From NCBI GenBank assembly GCA_028023455.1, contig JAQFVV010012420.1, positions 1,306,001-1,370,000 of the forward strand: a stretch of DNA of 64,000 bases, given 5' to 3'. The notes beneath the pieces were generated by a model. The model was not told the DNA's origin. It searched no databases and was given only the letters and a program-made list of their open reading frames with translations. Source of the stretch: Epiperipatus broadwayi. Taxonomy: Eukaryota; Onychophora; Udeonychophora; Euonychophora; Peripatidae. Shown one piece after another: positions 12,032 through 23,999 of this stretch. The number at the start of each line of letters is the position of its first letter. Position 1 is the first letter of the stretch. The position numbers and the translations under genes are program-made.

Positions 12032-12036
<5 letters not shown>
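11599..12036 (-). repeat. 404-bp unit between 34-bp direct repeats, related to family X
   Basis: The 34-bp segments 11,599-11,632 and 12,003-12,036 are direct repeats with one mismatch. Each contains the palindrome GCAAGTTAAACTTGC. The interior shares words with family X at 28.7 and 51.7 kb (for example ATATGGGTCTGA near 11,915 and TCATCAGTGAAGG near 11,774). It carries a hammerhead-like motif on the minus strand. A ~0.4-kb unit with one hammerhead and direct repeats resembles the arrangement known in retrozymes and Penelope-like terminal repeats. No protein is encoded. Confidence 0.6.
11733..11794 (-). ncRNA. Type I hammerhead-ribozyme-like motif
   Basis: On the minus strand the order is: stem I 5' strand (TTCC, internal loop, CCTTCA), core CTGATGA (11,773-11,779), stem II AGC/GCT with a 7-nt loop and a U.U pair at its base, GAAA (11,754-11,757), helix III of 3 bp closed by a 2-nt loop, cleavage triplet AUC (11,746-11,748), then the stem I 3' strand TGAAGG, internal loop, GGAA. 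All conserved core positions of a hammerhead are present and stem I is 6 + 4 bp around an internal loop, as in natural type I forms. The unusual points are the non-Watson-Crick pair at 10.1-11.1 and the minimal helix III. It would self-cleave RNA between minus-strand positions 11,746 and 11,745. Activity is inferred, not shown. Confidence 0.6.
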
Positions 12037-12070
<34 letters not shown>

Positions 12071-12083
12071 TAAGGTAAACTTG

Positions 12084-12117
<34 letters not shown>
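12035..12117. repeat. Two (AT)n microsatellites separated by a short spacer
   Basis: AT runs at 12,035-12,066 and about 12,087-12,117 are separated by a copy of the GTAAACTTGCCAAT word that ends the preceding 34-bp repeat, so the AT run plus word is itself duplicated. Confidence 0.85.
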
Positions 12118-12120
<3 letters not shown>

Positions 12121-12583
12121 CTTTAAGGTGTGATCAAAACTTTGAAATAAGTAATGAATAAGTAACATATATGTAAATCTGGTTATTAATAATATATAAA
12201 AAGATGATGTTGTAGGCTTAAAAAAGCTGTTGACTATATAGTAATATTTGAAATAATGGACTTGTGGATGTAGAAATATATATATATTATGACAAAATAT
12301 GATGCATAATGGTGACAAAGTTTAAAAACATTGCAAGACTGGGCAAAGTTTTGAAATTTTATAAATTTTGACATAAACTATTTTTTTTGTGGTGTTATTT
12401 AAAATTTTAAATACATATTGTTTAAAAAAGCGCAAAGTTGATATTTGAAAGAAAACATTCACAAGATTTAGCAAGGCACTGTGTTAGTCTATAACTCATA
12501 TATTTTAATTTTTCATTTTTAAGTGTCATAGAAGTTTACTACCTTTAATTTGTCACCTATACATATATATAATTGGTAAAAGA

Positions 12584-12785
12584 GGCAAAACTCACTATAC
12601 ATATTGCCACACACAGCAAGCTAAAGTAATCAATGGATGCCAGAAGGCTTGTGCATAAAATACCCATTTAGTGCCTATTGATTACTCTAGCTTGCTGCAT
12701 GTGGCAATACGTATAGTGAGTTTTGCCTGTTTTAACAACAGTTATACACAAGCATGAGGTGGTGGTCATGTGATGTTTATTGGCT
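12584..12785. repeat. Family X short palindromic copy
   Basis: Arms at about 12,584-12,640 and 12,677-12,728 are inverted repeats carrying the family X terminal words (GGCAAAACTC, TATTGCCAC, AATCAATGGATGCC). The right side continues into CATGTGATGTTTATTGGCTTA, also found at 29.6, 52.1 and 52.5 kb. It lacks the ribozyme-like core. Flanking DNA from 12,120 is AT-rich with nothing recognised. Confidence 0.7.
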
Positions 12786-13343
12786 TATATAATTAGTACA
12801 AATAATGTAATCACAAATTCAAACGATATAATTAAAATGACATTTTTTTACTAATTTATTTAACAGATATTCAAAAAGAAGCAACTTTTAGCTAAACGAT
12901 AATTAAACATCAAAATATTTTAATTATTTAAATATACTGTTAACGTTTTTTAAGAGGTTACGCCACAGTTGAATTATGTTTACAAAAGAATTAATGATAT
13001 TTGTGAAAGAAATTGCTGTTGTAAAAGCAAAAATGATAATGGTTACATTTCTTAAAAGCATTTTAATATCTCAAATAAAATTTTTCACTTATCAAGAGAA
13101 ATTTTTTTTTTCATATTAAAAACATTAAGTAATAAGATTTTGTGAAATAAAAATTCTGAATCAAAAATATAAATCAATCTCCATTACAAAATCTTATTCA
13201 TAATTTTATTGTAATATGATATGAATTTTAAAATTACAAGTATTTTTTTTAAATAAGTTGAACTATTTTTAATTAAAAAAAAATAAAGTTGCAAAGTAGA
13301 AATAAACAATGTTTTTTTAAAAAAGATCTGAGATTATAATTAT

Positions 13344-13880
13344 TTGATTTTTTGGAATTCACCCCCCCCCCTTCTTTTAAAAAAAGTTCTGGATAATTTG
13401 TCAAATCTTTTAACAAATGTATACTTTTGGGCTCTAGAACCAAAATCCTTAGATTACTTACTTAAAATTAATCTGGATGCCAGGCCAGTCAACTGGTTCC
13501 TCAAATATAAAAAATCTATCACCAAAGTCCAATCAATTTGCCACAGCTGTGGCAGAGATGAGGAAACATTTGTCCACATAATTAAAACATGCATGGGTCT
13601 AGATAATATTAAAACAATAATATTTAACAATTCAAAGATAGATTACTACAAAATACTTAATATAAAAGAATGCATTCGTGGAAGAGATATTCCTACAATC
13701 AGGCTGGCAATTTTCATCACCTATGCCATTTGGATTGTAAGGTGCAAGGCATAATACCAACATCCCAAGCCAGATGAAAACTCATTATTTATTCAGAGCA
13801 TAGAAAAAATTAAACAAAGAGACAAAACTCTTGCAACAACATTCATTTTTCAATAGACATGGAAGCTATATCAGACTTTC
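13344..13880 (+). pseudogene. LINE C-terminal zinc-finger fragment
   Basis: An open frame of 136 codons at 13,344-13,754 contains CHSCGRDEETFVHIIKTC, a C-x2-C-x7-H-x4-C finger typical of the region after reverse transcriptase in several non-LTR retrotransposons. Upstream residues (LKINLDARPVNWFLKYKKSI) fit the same C-terminal domain. Translation continues degenerately to about 13,855, followed by AT-rich sequence with AATAAA words that could be a 3' UTR. No RT domain lies upstream, so it is a 5'-truncated fragment. The clade cannot be fixed from this domain alone. Confidence 0.65.
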
Positions 13881-14894
13881 CAATAAAGTTAACAAAGAAC
13901 TTAACCACTAAATACCTAACCCTGTTTGAACTCAATAATGTTAATTTCATAATTCATCTAATATTGTAATTTTTTATTATCCATATTTGTAATGTATCAC
14001 TCATATTTATACTCATTTCATAAATAGTGTAACATAGGTATTAATTAGTTTAAAAATTTCTTGAGATTAAATGTATACTTTTAGCAAATAAAAGACATTT
14101 TAAACCAATACCAAATGTTAAATTTAAATAATCAATTTTTAATTTTTTAAATGTTAACATTATTTTCATGTTTCTGGTTTGTTAACTTTTTAAGTAATTT
14201 CTATAAATTAATGTATATTTTAGATGTTATGTTTATTTTTTGCAGAATTTTAAAAATACTTTGCATAAACATTTTTTTTATTAACATGGTATAAATAAAT
14301 GTTAATAAATTTTTTTTTTTAATTAGATAAATACTAATTTTAGTTTATTTATTTAGTACAAAAGGCTTTATATGAAAATGGTATCATATGTATATACAAA
14401 AGACTGTATAAAAATATCTTAATTATTAACAAAATAACATAAAGAAACAGATTCCAAGAAGAGATAGATACACTAGTGGCTTTATTAAGATCTTCAATTC
14501 TATTAATACAGCCATAGATCCAATAAGCATTAACTATATGGATAATGATTTGCATAGATCAGTGATTAAATTCAGTTTATAAAGCAGATAAGTGCAACAA
14601 CCATGATTGTCCTGAATTATCAAATATCAAATTCAGCTGGTTTTATTGTTGGATCTGGGAAAAAAAATTGTTTGGAATTTTATAAAAATTCTACTTTTTA
14701 ATGGCATAATTCAATAATTGTAGATTCTTGGTTTCACATCCAAAAATAAGATATTGATTTGAGATGAGTCTTAGATGATGAAACTATATATTGAGTTATT
14801 TCTCAAGTTCAATTTCCTTAGCAGTTTTTAATGCATTTTCTGGAAATCACTTTTCTTTGGATTACCAATGGAGGAATATGCAAAAGAACAAAAA

Positions 14895-15180
14895 TGACCA
14901 CAATAGTGAAGTTGGTTAAAGCATTACCTTAAAATTTAATATTTAAGAATCTAAGGGTCCATGTTTGAGTTCCATGCTAGTACTATCACTGGTCAGGCTA
15001 ATAACACCTGAAGAAGAAAGGAGAATAATATCTCTCAAAACATTGTGCATATACTAATCTGTGTGTTATTACTAACAGTTTAATTTTTCTAAAAACATTC
15101 AATACTTAATATTGGTTAATGGAAATAGTCCAATATATAAATAGAGCTAAAATACTATGATCACAAATCTTTAAGAAAAC
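14895..15180 (+). mobile_element. tRNA-derived SINE (family SINE1)
   Basis: The left end has an A-box-like AGTTGGTTA near 14,911 and a B-box-like GTTTGAGTTCC near 14,963, as in a tRNA-derived RNA polymerase III head. The body contains GGTCAGGCTAATAACACC, then CTGAAGA and a hairpin, and ends near ATCACAAATCTTTAAGAAAAC. The same body lies on the minus strand at 47,362-47,665 and 48,636-48,772. Inverted words TAATAACAC (14,999-15,007) and GTGTTATTA (15,063-15,071) enclose a hammerhead-like core. Ends are approximate and no target duplication was found. Confidence 0.7.
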
Positions 15181-17090
15181 ACTGTGATAAACAGTAATAT
15201 TTTTCATAATAATATTTAATTAAATATCCAGAAGTTTAATGTAGAAATTTCTCTAAGCAATAATACTTGATCATCAGAAGTGATGGTATAAAATTAATGA
15301 CATTTATCATTCTTTAATCCAATTAATTTTATTATGTTATGTCCAATTTCAATTTTAATCATTTATAAATTAATTGTATTTAGAGATACCTATTATCTAC
15401 ACAATTTTTCAAAACTAAAAAATTAGTTACAATATTCTTATACCATATCATTTTTCTCTAAAGATTCCCAAATGACTTTCTACATTTTTTAATTTCTTTC
15501 AAGCAAAAATTACTATCAAAATAAAGAATATATATTATTTACACTGTCTTGTCTTATACTTGCTTTATTTTTAGTAATGATCAAAAATATCAAGCCATGA
15601 TATCAACTATTGTAGAATTGCATATATTTACTTACTTAGGGAATATAAATATTATTTTTGTGGAAGTCTATAAAAAAAATATATTTTGTCTGATATATGC
15701 TGATATTATTGATTTTTTTCTATCATATATATATATAAATTCTTTTTATATAATGATTGTGTTATTGCATAACACTTTTTTATTTTTAATATTTTTTGAG
15801 CATTATAAATAGATAATCTTTAAAAAATAAATGTTTTGAAAGATTACAATTTTGCAAAGATTTCAATTTTTAAAATAATTTATATTTTAGATCAACTTGT
15901 GTGATTATTTTTGATTTTTATTATTTTGTATTTTGAAATTATTTTTTATAATTATTTGTAGCAAATCAAAATATTAAAATTATAATGAGTAAATTCCTAT
16001 AAAAATGTTTTTAACTATTATATCTTTTTAATGATCTGATCCTCCAGAAAAAGGTTTTGTTTTATCGAAGTCTAATTTTTTAAAAAATGGCAAGAATTTA
16101 AATAGTTAGTACAGATAAACCTTGGGTTTTGCTTATTGTGTCAAAGCATTTCCACTACCAATAAAAACAGCACCATATTTTGGTTTATTTATTGTCTTTA
16201 GAGCCAGAAGATTTACATTTATGTATTAGTGTCAAATAAATACTTTCATGCAGTACAAGGAAGATAGTGATGTAACTATTACTAGGTGTAATTAAGCAAT
16301 GTTTAAGGCTATGACGTAAGCGGCTCAGAATAGAATCGGTAATATAAATATGTGAATATTTCTAATTATATAAAAATAAAATTTTTTGTGTTAGTTCTGC
16401 TTAAGAATGATTAATATTAATTAAATAAACATATACCATTTTCATTAGACATTTTTATCAGAACTAGTTTAACAGATAAAACAGAGTTAATTACCTCAAG
16501 CACTGAAATAAAAATAAGTGCAAAAATGAGATATAATATTTCAAAAAATAATTTTAATTAAATTAGTTTCTGAAAAATATTTAAATAAAAATGCAATTCA
16601 AAAAAATATTGGGGCTGATTTTAATAAAAAGAATATCCCTCTCCTCTTTAATCAAAAATTGTTCAATTCAATAAATGAATTTTCATTTTACTCTTAAAAT
16701 TTTTGTGAATATATATATATTTAATGGAGCAAGTATATGTTGACAATAATGTAAACAAAATAGTTTATCATAACTATGAAATAAAGTTAAAGTATTTTTT
16801 AAGTAGTCTGAAAATACTGAAATTCACAAGATAAAATAAATGAAATTTCTAAAGTTTTTAAAAAATAAAACTAAAAAATGTTAGTGTTAATGCAGCTTTA
16901 AATTGATTTATCTGAACAATTTGCAGAGAGAAAAAAAATCATGTGAGATATCCAAGTAAACAATAACAGTAAAAACAATAATAGATTTAATATCTCAATC
17001 TATTTTGAGTTTTTTTTATAGGACAGAAAAATAAAGAAAACAGGAATTCTCAGTGACTTTTATTCTCAAAATAGAATGTTTCATTTTTTA
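15181..17090. other. AT-rich stretch with no recognised gene
   Basis: Only chance-like short frames, including an 87-codon Ile/Phe-rich one at 15,549-15,812 of the kind expected in AT-rich DNA. No repeat match elsewhere in the window was noticed. Confidence 0.45.
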
Positions 17091-17095
17091 GTACT

Positions 17096-17170
17096 GATTT
17101 AGAGTGCAGTCATGGCCAAAACCACTGCTGACTCATCCAAGCAATAAATGAGTTTGAATAATCTACATGT
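17096..17170 (-). repeat. Fragment of the 18.5-kb palindromic MITE
   Basis: In reverse complement this matches one arm of 18,512-18,676 (GATTTAGAGTGCA end, CACTGCTGAC, CATCCAAG, ATAATCTACAT), with an internal deletion of about 25 bp. Confidence 0.6.
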
Positions 17171-17649
17171 GGTTGCAATATAAACATTTATTACAAAATT
17201 GCAATTTACAACAATAATTAAAAAATTAAAGTGAAAATTTTATAAAACTATGCTTGATCAAATCATGTGACTAGATTATACAAAATATAAAAAATGAAAG
17301 GAATGAATAAATTTCGAAATACTTAAAGCTTATAATTTATAAAATAATAATTTAAAATACTTACTAACCTTTTCACTGTCAGTAGGTAGTGTTAGCATCT
17401 TTGAGAAATTTAATGGATAAATCTCTCAATTAGATTATTTTTATCAATCTGCCCACAAATAATAACATGTGAGAAATGAAGCACATAACATTACTTACTT
17501 TAATAAGAAAAAAAATCTGATTTATTAATTTTTTATTAATTGTAAAATTAATATTCTTTACTTTAGATAATTATTCTTTTGACTAATGTTAAGATAAAAT
17601 GTAATTTATTATTTATTGTAGAATTAATATGCTTTGGCAGTTGTTTCTA

Positions 17650-18516
17650 TGTTTATTCAACAATGTAGTTATAGACTTATATTGTACCAAAATTTATATT
17701 TTAGAAGTTGTAAGCTTTTAGTATTTCAAAATTATGAGCTTGGTTTGATCAATTTTACATTTATTGACATGTGTTTTTTTAATTAATATATGTTCCCATT
17801 ATTTTTTTTTCATTTACTTTTTCTGTTTAGTATTTATCTTGTTTAAAATCTAATACCTTTTTTACATTTGAAATATTCAAAATTTTTTATTAAAATCTGT
17901 AAATATTTTTTTAAACATGTTTCTGTGTTCATTTGTTAAGGGTAAAAGTCACTTCGATGTTAATAAATAGAAAATTATGTAAATAAATATATAGATTTGT
18001 ATAAATTTCAAGAGCCCATAATCAAGTGTAGATCCAATATCCACATCAGGAGATTAAATGTAAACAATGCTATTTTTTATCTCCATTTTTTTTCTAACTA
18101 CATGGAGCAAGGTAAGCATGCAACATCAGTTTCTTTCTGGTAAGGAAAAATCCAATTAATTATAAAATTAATATGCTTTATTTTATATGGTTATGGGCAT
18201 CTATTGTAATAAAATTAGTATTTTAGAAGTTATAAGCTTTTAGTTTTTCAAAATTATAGGCTTGGTTTGAACAATTTTATGTTATTTCAACATGTGGTTA
18301 TAGGCATATATTGTAATAAAAATCATATTTTAGAAGTTATAAGTTTTTACTATTTTGAAATTATAAGCTTGGTTTGTTCAGATTTCTGCATTTTTTGGAC
18401 AATACTTTGTATCATCAAAACATTCTTCCTCCTCCCCTGCATACTTCAGCACTTTATGCCATCATTATTGTAATAAAATTCATATTTTAGAAGTTATAAG
18501 CTTTTAGTATTTAGAC
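17650..18516 (+). repeat. Imperfect ~110-bp repeat, four copies
   Basis: The words TTTTAGAAGTTATAAGCTTTTA and AAATTATAGGCTTGGTTTGA recur near 17,700, 18,220, 18,325 and 18,485. The last three form a tandem series spaced about 105-155 bp. Between the first copy and the series is AT-rich sequence without features. The family is not identified. The final copy runs directly into the MITE at 18,512. Confidence 0.6.
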
Positions 18517-18676
18517 TGCACTCACTGCCATTTTGAATTCTAAGGACGACCCAAAAACATCACTGATAAATCCAAGCTACTCTATGTAGATTATTCTATC
18601 TCATTTATCACTTGGATGTGTCAGCAATGGTTTTGGGTGATCATTAGAATTCAAAATGGTGTTGAATGCATTCTAA
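18512..18676. repeat. Palindromic MITE
   Basis: Arms 18,512-18,575 and 18,611-18,676 are inverted repeats of about 64 bp with a few mismatches around a 35-nt loop. Shared words include CATTTTGAATTCTAA and ACCCAAAA. No coding sequence. A single-arm relative lies at 17,096-17,170. No certain target duplication. Confidence 0.65.
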
Positions 18677-18804
18677 ATCAGCACCCATTTTTCTGTAATT
18701 TTTAAATTTATGATTTTTTATTTGTTTTTAAATAAATCTATTTTTTTTCTACAATATCCTTTGATTTGTTCAATAGATCATCTTAAATATGTGTGTAATA
18801 ATTA

Positions 18805-19095
18805 AATTCTGCATACCTTTTCAACAGCACTCATAGAGGAACAGTGAGGGAGAAGACATTATTCATCAAGCTTGCCAATTTCCAGATGGTAAGACTAAAT
18901 GATTTTCCATTCTTCTTGATAACTTATAACTAAATACCCATTTATTGTTCAATGTTAGTTAGATTGGCTATTAATCAGCTATCTATGAAAAAATTTCCAG
19001 ATCTCTTGAAAATGATTTCATTTTGCTTGTATTTAAACTCCAGATTATAGATATTATAGATAAATGTACTGACTTTGCATCAAAAGACCCTTCTA
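18805..19095 (-). mobile_element. tRNA-derived SINE (family SINE2)
   Basis: Alignable on the minus strand with 6,645-6,925: shared words include AATGGGTA, AGCCAATCTA, TTTCAAGAGATCT and a CCTCTATGAG-like 3' end. The head carries a decayed B-box (GGAGTTTAAATAC). Older or more diverged than the 6.6-kb copy. Confidence 0.55.
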
Positions 19096-20052
19096 AATAA
19101 TTTTAAATAATGTTGTGTTTAGGTTGTATCTCAGGAACCAAATTGATCAGCCAGTCTCTAGTTTTTGTAATTTATTTTTTTCTGATTGCATATGTTATTT
19201 TGCAATAATGAAAAATGGCAAGAGTATATTAGATAAATAACAATAACACGAATATGAATAATAACGCGTTCTGATTGTAATTAGCCAATAACTAGTTAAA
19301 ACATATAATTGTTCACTTTATATTCAGATCATGCTTAATGTGTTATTCAAAAATGATTGATGATTTTATAAAGTTGGAAAAAAAATTTTTTTTAATGAGT
19401 TTAAATAATTTACTTTGTATGATAAATAATTAAAAATGTAAATGTAAATGAATGAGAACTATAATTTAGTATTTTGAAGTTTGGGGAGGGAGTTTTCGAA
19501 TTTTTGCCTTAGGACCTAATTTTGTAAACAACCAATGAGTGAAAGAATTGATTATTAAGTTGTAGTAATTTGATAATGATAAATACTAAACAAATAATGA
19601 AGACATGTACAAGAGATTGTGACCTTTGTATCTTGAAAGTTATTTATATTTTTCAAATATCTTTATAGTGGAATTAAAGTTTTAAATATATCTTAAAAAG
19701 ATATTACACATAGAATAAAAAAAAACAAAACACATTAATAATAATTATTAAACAAAAGTTGATGGTGTCAAGATTATAAGTGCAAAAAGTGTGGCATTTG
19801 TAAATAAAAGTATAATAATTTTGTATTGATAAATACTGAGAAAATGAAGAAAAATATTCATAAGAAATTGTGATCTGTGATAATTGTTGAGAGCTGGTTT
19901 AGCAAGAACAGCACGTTTAGAAGTCATTTATCTTTTTTAGATGCCTTTATTTATATGTTTCAAGACTGTGTTATAAAGTGTAAATTTTAAATATAACTTT
20001 AAAAAAAATGTCATTGCATAAATATAAGCTATGAATACATTTTTATGTAAAC
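19096..20052. other. AT-rich stretch with no recognised gene
   Basis: Loose internal similarity occurs between about 19,550-19,700 and 19,780-19,990 (TTGATAATGATAAATACT-like words followed by AAGA-rich sequence), suggesting an old duplicated repeat. No coding motif. Confidence 0.35.
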
Positions 20053-20165
20053 CAGGGGTGTCCAAGAAGTCGATCGTGATCCACCGGCCGATTGCAAAGC
20101 CATTTTTGATCGACCGCGACGCCAGTCTAGCAAGAGCTGTGCTGGGTAACGAGTGAAACAAATTA
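20053..20165 (+). mobile_element. hAT-like terminal fragment
   Basis: The sequence begins CAGGGGTGTCCAAG, which closely resembles the short terminal inverted repeat CAGGGGT(G/C)xxCAA of many animal hAT elements, followed by an unusually GC-rich stretch (TCGATCGTGATCCACCGG). The matching right terminus and 8-bp target duplication were not found, so it is a fragment or diverged MITE. A TTGGCCCG word near 20,356 might be part of a degraded other end. Confidence 0.45.
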
Positions 20166-20399
20166 AGTCAAGATTTTCAATTTTTTTTGTTATTTTTGTT
20201 TTTGTTCTATTTTTTTTTTCAATTCTAGATAAGTGAAGTCCACTAGGCCGTATCATTTGTGAAAATAATATTTTTAATCTTGATTTAATGTAGCTAATTT
20301 GAATTAATAATATTTCATGTTCATGTTGCTTTAATTCCTCCGGACATGAGTTTTTTGGCCCGTTAAATAATTATTATTTTTTACTAGGTAGACATATAA

Positions 20400-21523
20400 A
20401 AATAGTATGTATTTCACACCTCTCTCCACTTAGACTAAGCCCATGATAACAAGACGATCGCAACATATTTTTAAAATAAAAAGTAGATCTTATGAACACA
20501 AAAGTTGGCCATTCTTGACATATACTGATTAGCTTTAAAAGATATACACTTCTTTTTTGTATTTAAACTCCTCAAAAATTAAACAATTAACTAGACTTAA
20601 AAATACAAAAATAATAATTTGAAGTAATTTGAGTAATAATTAATTATTGTATAATTTATTACATTATCCTTATTATATAATTTTTTTATCACATGATAAG
20701 AAATAGTGCATAGAAGTAAAAAAGCCATTATCTTGCTTTATCTTTTCGTTTATTAGTTATTTTAACAAAAGAATTAATATTAAAGTTTTAATATTAGCTA
20801 TTTTATTAAAGTAATATTAGTAAGGAAAAATCACAATAAAAATAGCAATATGGAAGTCAGATGATAACAATAACAATGGAAATCATTATGATTAACAATA
20901 TTAAAAGAAAATATAGTAGATTAATAATATTTATCTAGATTTTATTATTATGAAAAAAGCGTATTATTTAAATACTGAAGGAAATCAATTAATTAAAATG
21001 AAATTACAATATATATGTATTTTAAGCACCAGTCACTACAAATCCTTTTAATTAAATACAAGCAAAAGTGTTCAAATTATAAGTAAATAATAATCGGCTA
21101 AACGGGAAAATAACTGGAAAAATGACCGATATGAGATTAACTGTGACGTCATCAATGTAGGACTATTTCTTTCAATATGACATTCATTGGGAGTGTGAAT
21201 AGGCCATATCTCCCTACGTTGCAGATTTAGTACCCAAGTACCTGTATGGGCTACTCTTTAATTCTATATTCTTGTGTGATATTTAAATTCATGGACAATA
21301 GTAAATCCTGTATAATGTAATTCTTGACATATATATGAACATGCACATATATACCAATGATTCAACTTAATTTAGATAACGTATACATTTATACATTAAT
21401 AAAAATAATTAACTTTAAAATAATGCAGTTATGAAAAATACACTATAGTCGTAAACCCAGAGCGAAAAAAAAAATTAGTGGTCACTATAAAGAAATAACT
21501 GACTAATTTTATGAAATGCTTTT
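20400..21523. other. AT-rich stretch with no recognised gene
   Basis: No coding or RNA feature. A less AT-rich patch at about 21,130-21,250 (with GTGACGTCATC) has no recognised identity. Confidence 0.4.
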
Positions 21524-21524
21524 A

Positions 21525-21605
<81 letters not shown>
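21524..21605. repeat. (ATT)n microsatellite
   Basis: About 27 consecutive ATT units without interruption. Such a long pure array is likely polymorphic. Confidence 0.95.
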
Positions 21606-23990
21606 TTAATGATAAAAGAAAAATGTTATCTAATAAATTTATTCTATGTCAATATCCAAAAAAAAAAAAATTGTATAAAAACTTTATAACTTTTTATAAT
21701 AAATATAATTCTGACTATCAATTTGTCACTAATATAAAAAAATAATCTGAAAAGATTTCAGTTAAAATTATAAGCATAATAAAATCTTCCACAAACTGAT
21801 TTTAAAATCAAAAGCAATAATTAACTTTATTCCATGGTATTCTATCTTTTAATAATAAAAAAAATTATGATAAATTTTGAAGATTTTTTTAAAAAAAAAA
21901 AAAGATTAATTTATTTGAAGACTTTAAAAATAACAACATTAAAAAATATAAACCTATATTAATTATGAAAAATTACTATATTCCTAGTGATGAATTAAGA
22001 ATGTAAATCAAAAATCTTATATTTGTATTAATCCTAGAAAAATCTATTTGAAGTATTTTTTATAACTAAAACGAAATAGTATTAGAATTATTATTTTATA
22101 CAGAAATAAGTTAGCTAAGAATAAAAAAGCTTTTGCACATTTCTGTTAATTAAAATCATAAATTTCCCCAAAATATGGATATTTATTTTAAAGTCTGGTT
22201 TTATTATTTAACATTTCAGCAAAATATAAAGGTTTATAAATTAAATACTTTGAATTGGTAGGAATTACCAGGGAAAATTTTAAAAAATAATAGAACTTCA
22301 TTTTTAATGCTAAAAAGTAAATAACTGAATTTAAAAACATTTGATAAGTTTGTTATTAAATTTACTATTTTTTAAAAAAAAGAGATATTGTTAAAAGGGA
22401 AAAACTGACCCAAATAAAAAAACCTATTCAAATTAATAATCTTTTGAATTATTATGTTATAATCCAAAATTTCTTAAAAGTTGGAAATTCAAATAAAACA
22501 TTTTAAAATATATTAATCAATAAAAATATTTTGAAAATATATCCATTTTTGTTATGAATCCACTTATTTATGAAAATCTGACCTTTTAATATATAAAGCT
22601 AAAAAAAAAACTTTTGATTTTTTAAGAGTTAAAGATGGCAGCCAGATGCATAACTACATTAATTCTAGTTTTGAATCTTATATTCTTGTTGGTAATGGTA
22701 AATTACAGAAAAACACTCAACAGTAAATAGTTATAAAATGTCAAATAATGTTGTGGTGGTCAAATTACAGTCCAGATGATAAAAATCTGATATATGGTAT
22801 GCAAGGTCATTTAAATGTTTGTTGCTTGAAAAAAACCTGCTATATTATATATATGAGTTATACCCAATGCACATATATATATAATAACAGTAATCCTATG
22901 GGATTAACATTAAATATGTCAAACGTAGTCATTTTTTTAGTACCAATAATAATTTAAAATCATGTGTATAGATTTGCATAGCATTGCTAAGGAAATCCAA
23001 TATAGTGAATGTATTTTAAAACAAGTTAAAAACTTGTATTGCAGTTTAAAAATCATGGCCAAATTTAAAGTTTACAGAAAATATTCATTAACAAATTTAA
23101 GTTGCTAGTCTCACAATACACTGAAAAACATTTTATCATTAAATATCCATTAATAAGTTGAATAAATTGATAGTAATATAGCAATAATTTTAATGATTTG
23201 TATTTGATTTTAAAATTATTTATAAACAAAACCCAGCTTACATTTAATATTTAAATGTGCTCATATTTTATGATTAATAAAATAATATTTGGAATGTTTA
23301 AAAGGGAAAAGCATAAAACCATAGGAATATAATATAAAATTTTATAACACCATTGGAGATGTTAAATTTAATGATTAAACACTATTTATTTTGATATGGA
23401 AACTGTAAATATATTATTTAATGTAAAAATAAAAATAAAAAGTTGTATTTTAAACTTTGTAAGAATTTTATTTAAAATATTGCATATTTACAAAATATAA
23501 ATTGAAATGGCTTATTTTGCTACCCATGAAGGCAAGAAGAAAGTCTTTATCACTTGGATAAAAATGATCACTATGCCAACCATATTAATTTGGCATTCAA
23601 ATTATATTTGAGTACAATAAGAGTTTAAATCTACATCATTTATTAATCACATGTTAAAACTGTATAAAAAGAAGTTCTTGAAGAAATTCAAGGTTCTATT
23701 TTGTTGAAACTTGCCTTGCAAACTTGTAAGCTAAAAATTTTAAAATTTGTCATCATATCTACATTATTGTTTACCCTGTTTGGCTAAAAGAGACATTAAA
23801 TATTTGCCTTCAGAGTGGAGGCAAGCCTTCATAAGTATCGTCATCATCAAATATTATTAAATGACATCATAATAATTAAATGCTTACCCCATTAGACTGA
23901 TAAAATTAAATTGGATAAATTTTAATATAACCTGGGTATTAATAAACAGCCAAAAATGTTTGAGCCTTTAAAAATATTTTTAAACTATTG
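21606..23990. other. AT-rich stretch with no recognised gene
   Basis: Long A and T runs and short frames only. A 69-codon frame at 22,748-22,957 has no recognisable motif. The RTE fragment begins at its right edge. Confidence 0.45.
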
Positions 23991-23999
23991 AAATTTCTA

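Noticed and set aside
20053-20375. Complete hAT element
   Set aside because: Only one terminus is convincing; no matching inverted end or 8-bp duplication found.
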